Shown: positions 31,420-42,659 of the stretch, one piece after another
Layout of the letters: every line of letters starts with the position of its first letter
How positions within the stretch are numbered: position 1 is the stretch's first letter
Assembly: GCF_958298935.1 (NCBI RefSeq)
Contig: NC_084921.1
Location: forward strand, 55,229,001 to 55,293,000
Direction: 5' to 3'
Length of the DNA: 64,000 nt
DNA from: Phragmites australis
Taxonomy: Eukaryota > Streptophyta > Magnoliopsida > Poales > Poaceae
Position numbers and translations under genes: made by a program
The notes under the pieces: model-generated
The model's input: only the letters and a program-made list of their open reading frames with translations
Databases searched by the model: none
Told to the model about the DNA's origin: nothing

Positions 31420-32856
31420 TGTCGGAGGGTTAACTCCTGTCGCAGGGATCCCGAGGGACCCCTTTTTAGAGATTCGGTCGGGGGGATGATTCTGAATATG
31501 TTTGCTGGAGAAATAAATGGATATGAATGCGATGGCTGGCGGGGTGGAATGATCTAGTGCGGAATGAAGTAAATGCACTGGGGGTTTAGACAGGTTCGGG
31601 CCGCACGGAGGCATAACACCCTACTCCTGTATGGATGCTATAAATGCCCTGAGAATGTCTCTCAAGAATGTGCTAGTTACAAGAATGTTTGTCTATCCTA
31701 GAGCCTGGGGCTCCTTGTTCTTCGGTCTGTGTGTATCTGTTGGCTTTGAGTGTTCTTGGACTTCTCGATCTTCTCTACTTCCTTAACTTCTTCAACCGTA
31801 CAGAGCTTGCCGGGCTTTTTCAGCTTGAGCGTTTTCGAGAGAGATCCCTTTTGCCAGACCTTTCAAACTTTTCTTTGCCCGTGCTGCCGGCTGCTTTAAA
31901 TACCCGCCGGCAGTAGCGTGCCTCGAATGGGAGGGCACGAGTTCCAAGGCACCATAAATGGAAAAGGTGTCATCATAGCCTCTGTGCGAAGTGACGGGGT
32001 TGAAAATGCACCCCACGCCCGGTCTTCAGTCGCCATAATGGCACTGGCAACGGACGCCGTGGAGAGGGCCTACTGGGCAGCCACAGAACGGCCCGGCGTG
32101 CCCGCCCTGTCTTGTTCTCCTGCCACAGCAGCGCAGCAGACGGAACGCCTTGGGCCCTGCGACGTTATCCCGAGGCGCGCCGGATGGCACGAGATGGGAC
32201 CCATGCATTTAATATCCCCACGCCCTCCTGCCAGAATATGGCAGGAACTGACACCGAGCGTGGCGGGAGCAGTTGGAGGTGATAGGCCACACGCGCTCTT
32301 AAATGCGACCTCGGGCCTTTCACCGGCTGACACCTCATCGCTGGACCCCTGTGCGGGCCACTGACGGAGGGGCTTTCTGGGTCGTCGGGAAACCGAGTGC
32401 TCGAGGGTCACTGTTCACCTCCCCGAGCACTCTCTCTCGGGCATGCTTGTACGGATCCTCGGGAAACCGAGTGCTCGGGGGCCGCGGCTCGCAGCCCCGA
32501 GCACTCTCTCCCGGAACTTCCTTCAGTGGGTCCTCGGGGTACTCGGGTGCCCGTGGGGCCACTGCTCGCGGCCCCGGGCACACCTCTCCCGGTACTTAGC
32601 TCTCCTGGTCGTCGGGGTACTTGGGTGCTCGGGGGTCACTGTTTACCTCCCCGAGCACTTTCTTCCCGGTCACTTAGTCTTCGCAGATCATCTGGGAACT
32701 CGGGTACTCGGGGACCACTGACTGTGGCCCCGAGCGCCCTCTCCCGGGACTTAGTCTTTTTTACCTTGAGGAGGTAACCCCGCGGGATGGCGCCACGTGG
32801 CGGATTGCTGGCCTGACCTCGGGATTCGGGGAACCCCGGTTCCTGATTCACCGACA
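31420..32856 (-). repeat. element B 5' LTR (right copy)
   Basis: Begins TGTCGGAGGG and ends TTCACCGACA on the plus strand; the termini are inverted copies of each other. A TATA-like TATTTAAAG on the minus strand near 31894-31903 suits gag-pol transcription. The 32380-32770 part carries the same degenerate 75-110 bp repeats as the left copy. Confidence 0.95.
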
Positions 32857-32861
32857 AACGC

Positions 32862-32969
32862 TCTTCGAGGAAGGTTAGTGTTAAGTTTGGTTTAAGTTGG
32901 TATGTTTCTTTTCCGTAGCTGTCGTAGTATAGTCGAATTCGGGGACGAATTCCTTAAAGGAGGGGAGAA
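32862..32969 (+). pseudogene. element A polyprotein end and polypurine tract, right of element B
   Basis: The sequence continues the split frame as FEEG and a TAG, then the non-coding tail and the polypurine tract AAAGGAGGGGAGAA at 32956-32969, directly before the 3' LTR. It matches 7656-7744 almost base for base. Confidence 0.9.
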
Positions 32970-34304
32970 TGTAACGCTCTAAAATTTTGGGAAAAATTGG
33001 AAGTTGTCGTTTTTGGTTTCCGGTGTCGAATCGCTCTCGCTGGAAAAGAAAAGAGAAGGAATTGAAGCAAAATAGCAGCAATAAATTTCTTTTTTTAAAA
33101 AAAATAACCTGAGAGTGGGCTAATCCAACCTAGGCTTGGACCGGTTAGCCCAACCCCTCCCCAAAGGCCCAGGCACCCCTCCCCTTTCTTTTTCCCCTCC
33201 ACCCAGCCAAAACCCTAACCAGGACTTGTTTTTCCTCCCTAGCTGCCACCCTACACCTGCTGGACATCCTCCTCCCCCCCCCCCCCTGCTGCTGCTGCTC
33301 TTGTGCAGTAGAGAGAAGAGAAAGGAAGAAGGGAAGAAGGGAGGGAGAAGGAGGAGAAGAAAGAGGAGGAGAACCCCAGGGGACGTCGTTGTGCTCTTTG
33401 TGGTTGCCTAGGTGAGATTTGCCACCCTAATCTCATCCTTTTGGTCGATGTATGAGGTTTTAATCACGAGTTTAGAGGGGATTTAGTTGGAGGTTTGGTC
33501 GAAATCAATTTCGTCCACGTTCTGAAATCTGTCAGCTTGTGCAGTCTCTGTTCAACGTCATTCTTGGGCAAGTTAATGGCTGAAATAAATTTGTCCACCA
33601 TAGACAAAGTTGTAGCTAACTGCGAAAGCTAGCTACCAGTGAAATTTCAGAATTTTTGGCCAAGTAGTTTAGTAGCTATGAATTTTTGAATTTGGCTGTC
33701 AGATTCTAGCGAGAATCTAGACAGTAGTAGATCTATTCAGTTTTTGGGCATCTTAGATACCGAACCAGTTTTTCAGAATAGCTAGGAAGTTGTAGAGGAT
33801 TCGTTAAGCTTTCCAATGGTGTGAAGTATGCAATTTTTCGTCGGTTATAGTTCCAGTTACGCTGTTCTGAAGTTTCTGCAATCAATTGTTAACAGATTTC
33901 AGTGTCGAAGTCCAGAGCTTGATTAGGCCATGTTAAATACGTTTTATGTAGAAACAAATTATATAAAAAGTTGAAGATTGTATTATGATCTACATGTCCA
34001 CAAAAGTTTAGAATTTTTCGTTGAGTATTCCTTGAAATAAATAATTTTGAGTGGCTGCTGTTTGAAATTGACAACAGGATTCTAGAGCTGTTTTGTTATG
34101 CCGTTTAGGAGACTTTAGAGGCATGGAACAATTATGTCACCACAATGAAAGGGTTAGCCCTTGTTCTTTAGTTTCCTAAAATGTATTTATTTGTTATCAT
34201 ATATGTGGTAGAAAAATAGATAAGAAAAAGAGAAATATTGTTGCTCCCGTCAATCTAATGCGTGTGTGCTGTTTTTTTTTTTTGTCGGTATTGCTTGATT
34301 GAGG
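32970..34304 (+). mobile_element. element A 3' LTR, truncated
   Basis: Aligns with 7745-9074 of the 5' LTR, beginning TGTAACGCTC. Similarity stops abruptly after ttgcttgattgagg at 34304. The last 1.08 kb of the LTR is missing and unrelated LTR-like sequence follows. No target duplication of element A can be recovered. Confidence 0.9.
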
Positions 34305-35900
34305 AATTCGCTTTGCAGAACCAGAGGAATTCGTAGAGGAACTAGAGAACCCTGACTTTAACCAAGGACTAGAAGAAGACTTCAGAGAAGTCAAGTCTTA
34401 TCTCCTTGATTATTTTGAACCCATGTTTTCAATAATCTAAATTGATCAACTTAAAACTAAACTTATTATCGCATGTGCTATGTATTTTGCTATTTTAATT
34501 ATTTGCAGTAGTTAATTCGCATATCACCCTAGGATTACCCATCATTATCTATATTAACCTCGTATGACACCTTGATGTATAGCATGCTTAAGTTTGAATA
34601 CATATCCTTAGAGATGTCGCTTCACCGAATATCAATTAACTCATATACCATAAAACTTTGATGATCAAGGAATCGTTGATATAGTGTGAGATATGACGGG
34701 TGGTGTGTAAAAAAGGTGAAAATTGATTTGGCGGAGGCAAGCAGAGTAGTCCTTCGGTGAGGATGGTCTTGAGGGCTTGAGTTACCTACGTGGTTTTCAT
34801 TGCTAGCTTGAAAATGTCTACCCTGACTGTATAAGTACCGAATCATTGTACCGTCATGCTAAGCCACCACAGTGCAACCATGCATTCTGTTAGGGCAGGA
34901 CTTGAATTTTCTATCTCCTGACCAAACTGGACATTTTACTAGGAGGTCAGGGGAGCAATGAGAACCCAAGCATCTATCAGGTATTTCATAGGATATTCAT
35001 GGAACTAGACTCTTTACGAAAGTCCCGGTGGTACTTGTCATCCCTTACGTAAGCCTATAGCACTTGGGGTGTCTCATAGTATAGTCCAGCAAAGAAAGTT
35101 GATTGAAGCGTCTTGGTATGATTCTCTCCTCCGCTTGTAATGGTTGGAGGCTGAGTATATCGTGTGGGTACAGTGTACAAACTTTGTAGAGTGTAAATAT
35201 ATTTAAATAGTTGTGTCTCATGGACATGCAAAGAAATGATCTCACTTGGTTAGACTTGGAGCATGTGTATCTTTGATGAGTGAGTGCGTGGACTATATGT
35301 TCGTATAATGAGGTTGCTGACTCAATCTGTCAGGAACTGTGTGGTACTGAAGGGACACCAAACATAATGATAGGGGCTGCGGAGTGAGATGTAGGCTCTC
35401 TCAGGACCCAAAACCCCACAGATATACCTTGTTACCTTATTTAAACTGTTTCAAAGTTATCAGTATAGAATAGAATCGGATACTTGCATAAACTGTTTTA
35501 TGCTTAAAACTAAACTGTAAAACATTATCCTTGAATCATCATTTATGCATCTATCATACTCTTGTAATAGTATATGACTTGCTGAGTACCTTCCGTACTC
35601 ATTATTGCTATCATTCAGACGAGGAGATGGATGCCAATTTTAGAGACTAAGGCGCAAATAAGTAGTAGATTAGCGGTCACGTTCGTACTCTAATTGCCTA
35701 TGCTTTTGGGTTGTTGTTTCACTGTGCTTTTGTTGGCCGGTTGGCCAGGCTTGTAATGTACTTCATGGTTTAAGACCTTTTTGTACTGTTACTTTAATCT
35801 TTTGGATACGATGTATGACTGTGATGCTATAATTATTGTATTATACGTATCAACTACTTGATCTAGTTTTTATAGTTAAAATTTTAGGGCGGTCGGCCGT
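34305..35900 (+). mobile_element. LTR-like fragment of another Gypsy element
   Basis: No gene. The wording is that of long plant Gypsy LTRs: a short open stretch after the junction (about 34320-34435), then AT-rich sequence. Near the end there is ttgctgagtaccttccgtac, then tcagacgaggagatggatgcc at about 35617-35637, then gggcggtcggccgtcaaa at about 35886. Neither terminus is clear. It may be a chimeric LTR formed during reverse transcription or by recombination with another family. Confidence 0.45.
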
Positions 35901-37629
35901 CAAATCTTTTTTTACATTGTTTTTATTAACATGATAGAAGTATATCCCAAACTGATTTCGAGTTTAAATTGAATATTTAATTATGATGACTTAAAATTTG
36001 AATTTGGCTTATACAATCATTCACCCCTCTGATTATATATTTAGCATGTAATCAATCCTACAGTGTAAGTAGTTAATTTCATCCGAAGCCTAGCAGTTGT
36101 ATCTCAATCGATATAAAGCAACGGATTGCCCAATCTTACATAGAAATATAAAGTTATATCTTTGTGTTAATTTTATCGTAAGTTTTTTCGTCTCTTATAT
36201 ATACTTCATAATCATACTATTCAAAGGTATAAACGGCTAATTAACTCAGTACAATTAACCCGCCATGTGGGAGTTTCACATATCTTGATGACGAGTAATT
36301 GACACCTAGAGATTTAGAAGGGTTCTTGGAGTGGGCTTGAGTGTAATTACATACAAGAAGACTCGCAAAAAAACACATAGAAGAAGTACGGGCCCAAGGA
36401 TGCATTACCAGAAACAAGATCTGTATCTTGACATTCCCCTATATATGTCAAGTTTCTCTCAGGTCTTAATACGGCCTTCCGGGTGAATTAGGACTAGTTT
36501 GGGAGGACTAATATTTTCTTTAGTCAAGTTGCTCCTGGGTCCTAGTAGGGACTTTCAGGTGAAGTTTGGCAAAAAAATCTTTTAGGACCTTCGACTAGTG
36601 TGAGTTGGACCTTACATTTGCCTATCAGATAGAGATTTTTTAGCGTTTCCATGACTTGGTAAATTAATTCGATCATAACGTGAATACTTCACAAAGTACA
36701 TCAGGATTTGAATGCGGTATTTATGTTGCATTATTTGCTCACATATATAGCACAAACGACAAATGATTTGCCATTGTCTCTAAATCCGGATGAATTCATA
36801 TTTTTCTTTGTATGTGAGGACTAGAGAGTTTACTAGTGCAATCAAAGGAGTTGATTCCTTGTACGTGGACTTCTATCGGTTGAATCAAATGTGTTTCTTC
36901 AAATAAAGGTGGAATGAACTATGTAAGATCCCAACCATTGATTTATTATCTCCAGCTGTACAAATATGGATGGTGTGCTGCTAGTAAATCCGCCATCGCT
37001 TGCCCTCTAATGGCCTTTTCTGCAGCGCATATATACACAATATCAAACTCGGTAAGAATTATGGCCCATGTTGCCGGCGTGGCAAGGGAAAAGCTTTTTA
37101 TTAATTGTTCTTTTTAGACTAACTTGTGTTTGTCCCATAGTTATTTGCTAGAAGATGATTACTTGTTTCATGGTATTTTTGGAACCTGGAAAAGCGGTGA
37201 TGTTCAATTTCAAGGAAAATTGGGACTAGAATATGTAGTGAGCGTGTATAGCTAGGTCCAAATCGGTCTTGAAAGCTAGGTAAAGTTAGAAAAGTTCCAA
37301 GTGGTGCATAGTGAAGACCAAGGTCCATGATGAGTCGAGATGGTACAAGGTCGAGCACTAGGTGATTAAAACTTGTCTAAGTGTGAAGGCGATCAAGGAG
37401 AGTATGGAAACGGGAAAGACTCATCGACTACTTGGGTAGAGTGTTAAGGGTGCATGTCGTTGCAATAAGTTGTGGTAGCCGAAGCACCGTTTAGATCCAT
37501 TATCAGATTTGATAGTAGTTGCTTACTTGGTTTGTACCCTATATGTATGTATCCACACGGGGTAGGATGAATGGTTGTAACTCTCCTCACACGTGCATCG
37601 GTTTTTTGTTTTTCTTTTCAAGTTATGTC
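35901..37629. other. non-genic region
   Basis: AT-rich. I see no supported gene. The only reading frame of note (36914-37117) has no recognisable domain. From about 37120 the wording becomes LTR-like and leads into the repeat at 37630, which may start earlier than I can show. Confidence 0.5.
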
Positions 37630-39245
37630 TTTTATTTGATTGATTGTGAGAAATCAAGTTGAAATGTGACTTGTTTTTCTTGTGATGAGTGATTGATATT
37701 GTTATTTATTTGGTTTGATGATCTTCGGTTTTACATGAGTTTTGATGTGATTCGAATTGATTTGAGATTTCATTTGAGCATATTGATTATAGACTAATTG
37801 GAATTAGAGTTGGAGATATGTGTTTGCTTGTCTCATGGTGTGTAGGTGATGGATGCAACTTGGCGGTCGACGGTGGGATGATCGGGATCAAGCGGAGTGC
37901 TTAGTGCCAGACGATCAAGGAGGTCGGGCGGAGTCAAGGGTGATCATAGCTGAACACGTGGTGGTTAAGCAAAGCATTGAAGGGGGATGGAGATAATGTG
38001 TTGACAAAGTCAAGCGAAGGGGATGCCGGTGCAAGTGACAAGGTGGCCCGAGGGATCGGGAGCGGAAGAGACTTGCTGGCGGTCAGGATCGCATGACGAA
38101 GTACACACGTCGACATCGAAGCGTTTGCTTAAGGCGATGAGTCACGCTTTGAGAAGCGTGCAGGAGGTTTCGCGGTTTGACCTCAAAACCGTGGGAGGAC
38201 TAGAGGAGTATGTGGCACCATCGCGAAGCTTGCGTCGAGACGAAGCTAAGTCGTGAAGGCGCCACGGCCGTCGGATGAATGGAGAAGAAAACGGACTAAA
38301 ATATATTCGGTGGTAGGTAGAAGTGTACTACAAGAGAAAGGTATTTTGGGGAAAAGCTAGAAAACTTAAGGGCCAAATTTCCTAGGCCTATAAATAGAGG
38401 AATAGAGCTAAAGAGAGCTTTGAACCAGCCACTTGAGCCCCCTTATGCCACTCATTTGAGAGCCTTAGAGCTAGATTTTTAGAGGAGCGAAGGATGAGTG
38501 CTTAGCCTATGTAATAGGCGAGAGTTTTGAGAGATAAATTTTTGTAATCCGTTTAAAATAGGGTTGACCTCTTTAAGTAATTAAGTTTATATTTTTGCAT
38601 ATGTTTAAATTCCTCTCCTTCTAGTATCCCTCTATTGGTTCCCTTGCAAGTTTGTAAGTTTTTCGATTTTTTGTTTTGATTTTCGTTTTGGTTTTGGGCT
38701 GAAATTCCAGCACCTTGTGAGATTATTTTTCTTGTTGCTAGAGGCATAAAAACTCACATAGAGTGTATGCTCATGAGTCTTAAGTACCCTTGCCTCTAGA
38801 TCATAAACTTGGAGAGGTTTCTTGCCCGGTGATCTTTTTCTTTAAGCTGCAATATTTACACCTTTGCAGGGTCGTTTTTCTTGATGCTAGTTGCTTAAAC
38901 ACTCACATACTCATATATTTGAGCGGGTCTTGAGTCCTCTTGCCACTAGACTATCATCTTGGAGAATAACCTTGTCCGGTGTCCATCTTATCTAGTTTCT
39001 TTGGAAGTTACGAGTTTTTTACAAAGACACATGGAATGGTCTTGAATGGAACATATGGTTCATATTCCATCTGTGGAGTCATGTTGCCACGGAAGTAATC
39101 TTCTTGCTTTTTCTCTTTAGTTCTTTTGCTTCCGCTTGAGCGTTTTAAGGTGTATTGGGTGAGAAATAAGAAAAGACCATCTATTTCGAAAAAATTGTTA
39201 AGGCACCTATTCACCCCTTCTAATCGTCATTCTCGTTCCTACAGA
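37630..39245 (+). repeat. Copia-LTR-like repeat, plus-oriented copy
   Basis: Inverted counterpart of 42660-44140. Shared blocks include the segment at 37858-38260 (GC-rich, with acacgtggtggttaagc and gcgtgcaggaggtttcgcg), 38570-38750 and 39025-39190. It ends with ggcacctattcaccccttct and gttcctacag, wording typical of the end of Sirevirus-type Copia LTRs. The left boundary is uncertain and may be near 37120. Confidence 0.7.
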
Positions 39246-40009
39246 TTGTATATTTATTGTGCATTTTACAACAATTCTAAACTTACTCATGTAACCACAT
39301 TGTGGAATATCCGAATTGCTATTTGTAAGTCGCCTTATTTTTTCTAAAGTCATCTTGTTAGATTAGATTAGATGATGATCTAATGGATAAAAAAATATGA
39401 CTAGTGAGTAAGAAAAATAACCCATCTTACAAATAGGCAATCTCCTGAAATTAGTCAGTTATTCTCTCTTTTCTTTATTAGTCAGAAGTTGTCAACCATA
39501 AGAGTGAGTGGCTCCGGCGGATGAAAAGGAGGATGAAAAGGAGTCAGGTAGGAGGGCTCGTCCATCTTTCTCCCTCTCTCTTTTCTTCTTCCCTAACCTC
39601 ATCCATAGCAAAAAAATCTTCCCTAACCTCATCCATAACAAAAAAAAATGTTGGAAGGTCAGGGGCTTCCATTGGCGGCGAAGCAGGGAGCTGGAGCCCC
39701 CCAGCCCCTGTATTTGCCCTTAGCTCCTATAAGCCTGGTTTAAATTATAGAAGTTTTGCTTAGTTCTACACATTTCTAAAACTTCTTCAATAATAGATTT
39801 GGGTGTATATATAACCAAATAGAATACCAAATCAAGAATAGCCATATGCGCCTCCTGAACTTTTATTACCGTGCTAAAATGTATGTATGTGTAAGAAGTG
39901 CTAGGTTTTAGCAAGCCAAGAGTTAGTTACCCAAAGATCAAATAAAGATTACGGAATTGTCGCAAAAAAATGACGGAAGGGCATACCATCTAAGGAAGTA
40001 GTCATGTAC
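39246..40009. other. region 3' of the bHLH gene
   Basis: No third bHLH exon was recognised. There is a 31-bp tandem pair built on cttccctaacctcatccata at 39591-39650 and AT-rich sequence. A 64-codon minus-strand frame (39720-39914) has no similarity I recognise. Confidence 0.5.
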
Positions 40010-40755
40010 CTGGAAGTGGAGGCTGTAGAATGTCCTGTTCTCAAAGGTTGAGTAAGTTGATGAACTGATGAGGTGAAGGCCTTCGTTCTCCAACACTTTT
40101 ATACACTTGGAGGGAGGAAGAGTTGTAGCAGCCACATTGCTGAGCAGGCTGACCTGAACCATGATCTCCATGTCGTTGAAGCAAGTAGCTGAGACAATGG
40201 GAGTTATGCTCGCGCTCGTGTTCAGAACTCCTGGTTTGCAGTTGGCGCTCGTGAGCTCCTTCTTCCTCCTCTCCAGGTTGGCCACCTGCTTCTGCAGCTC
40301 GGGGATGTACTTGAGGACTCGAGACACCGTGGTGGGAATGCTCAGCTTCTTCTGCGCAGCACCAGAAGCAATTGCAAAAACACACATCGTCAAGATCTCA
40401 TGCTGTTAATTACATGCAGGAGGAGGACGTGATGTTGGTCGATTAATTTAATTACGGTGTGATCGGCGTCGGGGAGGAGGGAGCGGAGCGAGGAGTAGAG
40501 CTCGTTGAGCTGCTTCCGGCGGTCGCGCTCGTACGCGTTGTGGCTGAGCTTCCTGTTGGAGCCGGAGCCGCCCGAGCCGTAGCCGCCCGAGGAGGTGGCG
40601 TTGGCGGCCGGCGCGGAGAGGTCGTGGATGTCATCGTCGTCGAGGTCGAGGTCCGGCCACGGAAGCGACGGCATCTGGCCGCCGGAGAAGACCATCTCCG
40701 CCTCCAACGACGAGATGCTGCTCGCGAAGGGGTCGTCGCACAGCTGGTGGTCCAT
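40010..40755 (-). CDS. IRO2: IRO2-like bHLH transcription factor (subgroup Ib, iron-deficiency response)
   Basis: Two exons are clear: 40755-40456 (100 codons) and 40351-40010 (114 codons). They are split by a 104-bp intron (gtaatt donor, gctgcgcag acceptor, phase 0). An acidic N-terminus (DLDLDDDD) precedes the basic region [20 protein letters not shown] (residues 71-90), whose His, Glu and Arg fit E-box binding. Helix 2 follows in exon 2 ([21 protein letters not shown]). An ACT-like C-terminal part comes next ([39 protein letters not shown]). The pattern is that of grass IRO2, a nuclear regulator of iron uptake and phytosiderophore genes (family knowledge). Exon 2 ends at a GT donor after YSLHFQ. 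The short last exon known in relatives was not found; reading through gives a foreign tail and a stop at 39938, so the gene may be 3'-truncated. Confidence 0.85.
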
Positions 40756-40876
40756 GCCGCTTGTTGCCAGCTGCTACCTGCTGTGATGTTGCTGCTGTTC
40801 GTGGAGGGATCAGGGAAGGTGAAAGAGGAAAGCCTATGGGATTATTATTCTTTGCGAAGCCGAAACAGTAGGGAGG

Positions 40877-41070
40877 GGAAGGGACCCAATTGAATTTTGT
40901 TGAGAGATGGTGATTAGTGTTAACTATTCTCGATGGGCGTTTGATCTAGTTAGCTTAGCTTATCTTAATTAGGGGAGGGGACCCAATTGAATTTTGTTGA
41001 GAGATGGTGATTAGTGTTAACTATTCTCGATGGGGGTTTGATCTAGCTAGCTTAGCTTATCTTAATTAGG
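40877..41070 (-). repeat. 97-bp tandem duplication in the bHLH 5' region
   Basis: Copies at 40877-40973 and 40974-41070 share acccaattgaattttgttga through tagcttagcttatcttaatt, with only a few mismatches. The pair covers most of the interval between the predicted start site (about 41065) and the ATG at 40755, so the 5' leader is roughly a third longer than it was before the duplication. Confidence 0.95.
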
Positions 41071-41093
41071 TCATCTAAAAAGATATGACTTCC

Positions 41094-41102
41094 CTATTTA
41101 TA
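41094..41102 (-). promoter_or_regulatory. TATA box of the bHLH gene
   Basis: On the minus strand TATAAATAG lies about 340 bp upstream of the ATG. It is the only good TATA match near the gene and would give a leader of about 300 nt. Confidence 0.6.
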
Positions 41103-41452
41103 CAGGGATAAGACGGTGGATGTCAGTGTCACATACGTACGACTGCTTCACATATGTAGTAATTATTTTAGCTAAACAATACTGAATCCCGTGGTCGAGA
41201 CATGTTACTACAAAAGCAGTAAAAATTGGTAATTTGTTACAGTGAAGGTTTTACATTATTCTTGCTTCAAATGCATAGTGAAGAAAAACTCTGATGTTAA
41301 CTTAAATTATTTAAATATGGGGCTTTAAATCATGCAAGCTAGCTAGGTTTAACCGTACCTGAACTCAGCTGTGACGGATATAGTACCTACTCTCTCGGGA
41401 CATCGCTTTGGATCTTTAAATTAAAATGTACAATTGGCCACTAGTTTGTTAG

Positions 41453-41453
<1 letters not shown>

Positions 41454-41493
<40 letters not shown>
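41454..41493. repeat. (TA)n microsatellite
   Basis: About 19 uninterrupted TA units, followed by a short acac run. It lies upstream of the bHLH gene in AT-rich sequence. Confidence 0.97.
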
Positions 41494-41498
<5 letters not shown>

Positions 41499-42001
41499 TA
41501 AGCATGTTTGGTACTCCCGGAGTATGTATTTTCATATACCTATCTTCTAACGTATAGAGTATCTCATGTGATAAATAGTATGTATATGTAGTATATGAGT
41601 ATATAAGATTATCCAAGTAGTATGTATATTTTTTTAAGTGATTTGCACATATTTTTTTAGTATATTATATTTTATGTATAAATATAAAGGTATTATCAAA
41701 ATCTATTAAAATTGATGGACTTCTTTTCAAAAAAATTCATGTAGTTCACATCAAAGTATCTTAAAATGAGTATATAATTATACTCATAGTGATAAAGGAG
41801 CATATCTAGTTCATTTATGTGGTATATCATAGTATGAAGTATGTACTCTCGAGAATATAGACTAGTTTTCCTATATATATATATGTGTAATATTATAGAA
41901 GTACTTTTCAAGATAAATATAAACATGTGAGCTTCATATTTCCGATCTAAATTTTAAAAATATATTTGTAATCAAAGTTCAAAAGTTTAGCCGCACAACA
42001 C

Positions 42002-42008
<7 letters not shown>

Positions 42009-42060
<52 letters not shown>
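42009..42060. repeat. (TA)n microsatellite
   Basis: About 26 TA units with flanking catacata units on both sides. The rest of 41103-42659 is AT-rich with no gene that I can support. Confidence 0.97.
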
Positions 42061-42066
<6 letters not shown>

Positions 42067-42659
42067 CATACATACATACAATTGTGACCAGTGGGAATAA
42101 TACACCCCAGTTTTATGTGTACGCTTTTGTTTTTAAAAGTTACTCTTTAGATCATTTCGAAGTTGTTTTTGTGTATAAATGTATTTGCTCGTGTACTACG
42201 ATTGTATATTTGTATTGGTTTGTTTGGCAGGGTTCAATTTTCAATTTTATGTCAAAATTTGAGTTTATAGGTTAAGATAAAGTAGTTTAAATCTTTATTT
42301 CTATATTAAAATAAAAATAAAATACCTTATCAAATATCCTTGGTACATCCATAGGGTCAGTTTCATAAATTTCTGAAGTATTAGACCTAGAGTTTTGCCA
42401 AACAAACAATATATCAGTAATCTTTTCCTTTTGCTCGGTGTACTACCTCTGTACTGCAGAAGTGCATTTGCTCATTGTACTACGATTGTACTATGCATTA
42501 GCTCGTTGTACTACGAGTGCTCATCATATTTATGTGGATAATCAGTACGTGCTACTTGTTTTGTAACAAGTGTGTGTTACCTATTCTTGTAGTAGATCAA
42601 AAACTGAAATCAGGCACATATATAAAATCAAATAAGAAAGGTACAGCCATCTCCAGAAG

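Larger units (their letters stand above)
18822..32856 (-). mobile_element. element B: 14.0-kb Tat-lineage Gypsy element with an antisense gene
   Basis: Two LTRs of 1436 and 1437 bp (18822-20257 and 31420-32856) begin TGTCGG and end CCGACA. The flanks carry AGCGC (18817-18821) and AACGC (32857-32861), a 5-bp target duplication with one change. The intact target can be read at 7633-7655 in the duplicate copy of the A tail. Gag, protease, RT, two RNase H domains and integrase run on the minus strand. An extra gene runs on the plus strand between integrase and the 3' LTR. Dual RNase H plus an additional gene are hallmarks of the Tat group (Retand, Grande and relatives). Stops and shifts occur in every domain. 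Confidence 0.95.

Noticed and set aside
39720..39914. Possible terminal exon of the bHLH gene
   Set aside because: The minus frame has no similarity to the C-terminus of IRO2-like proteins and no convincing acceptor in frame.
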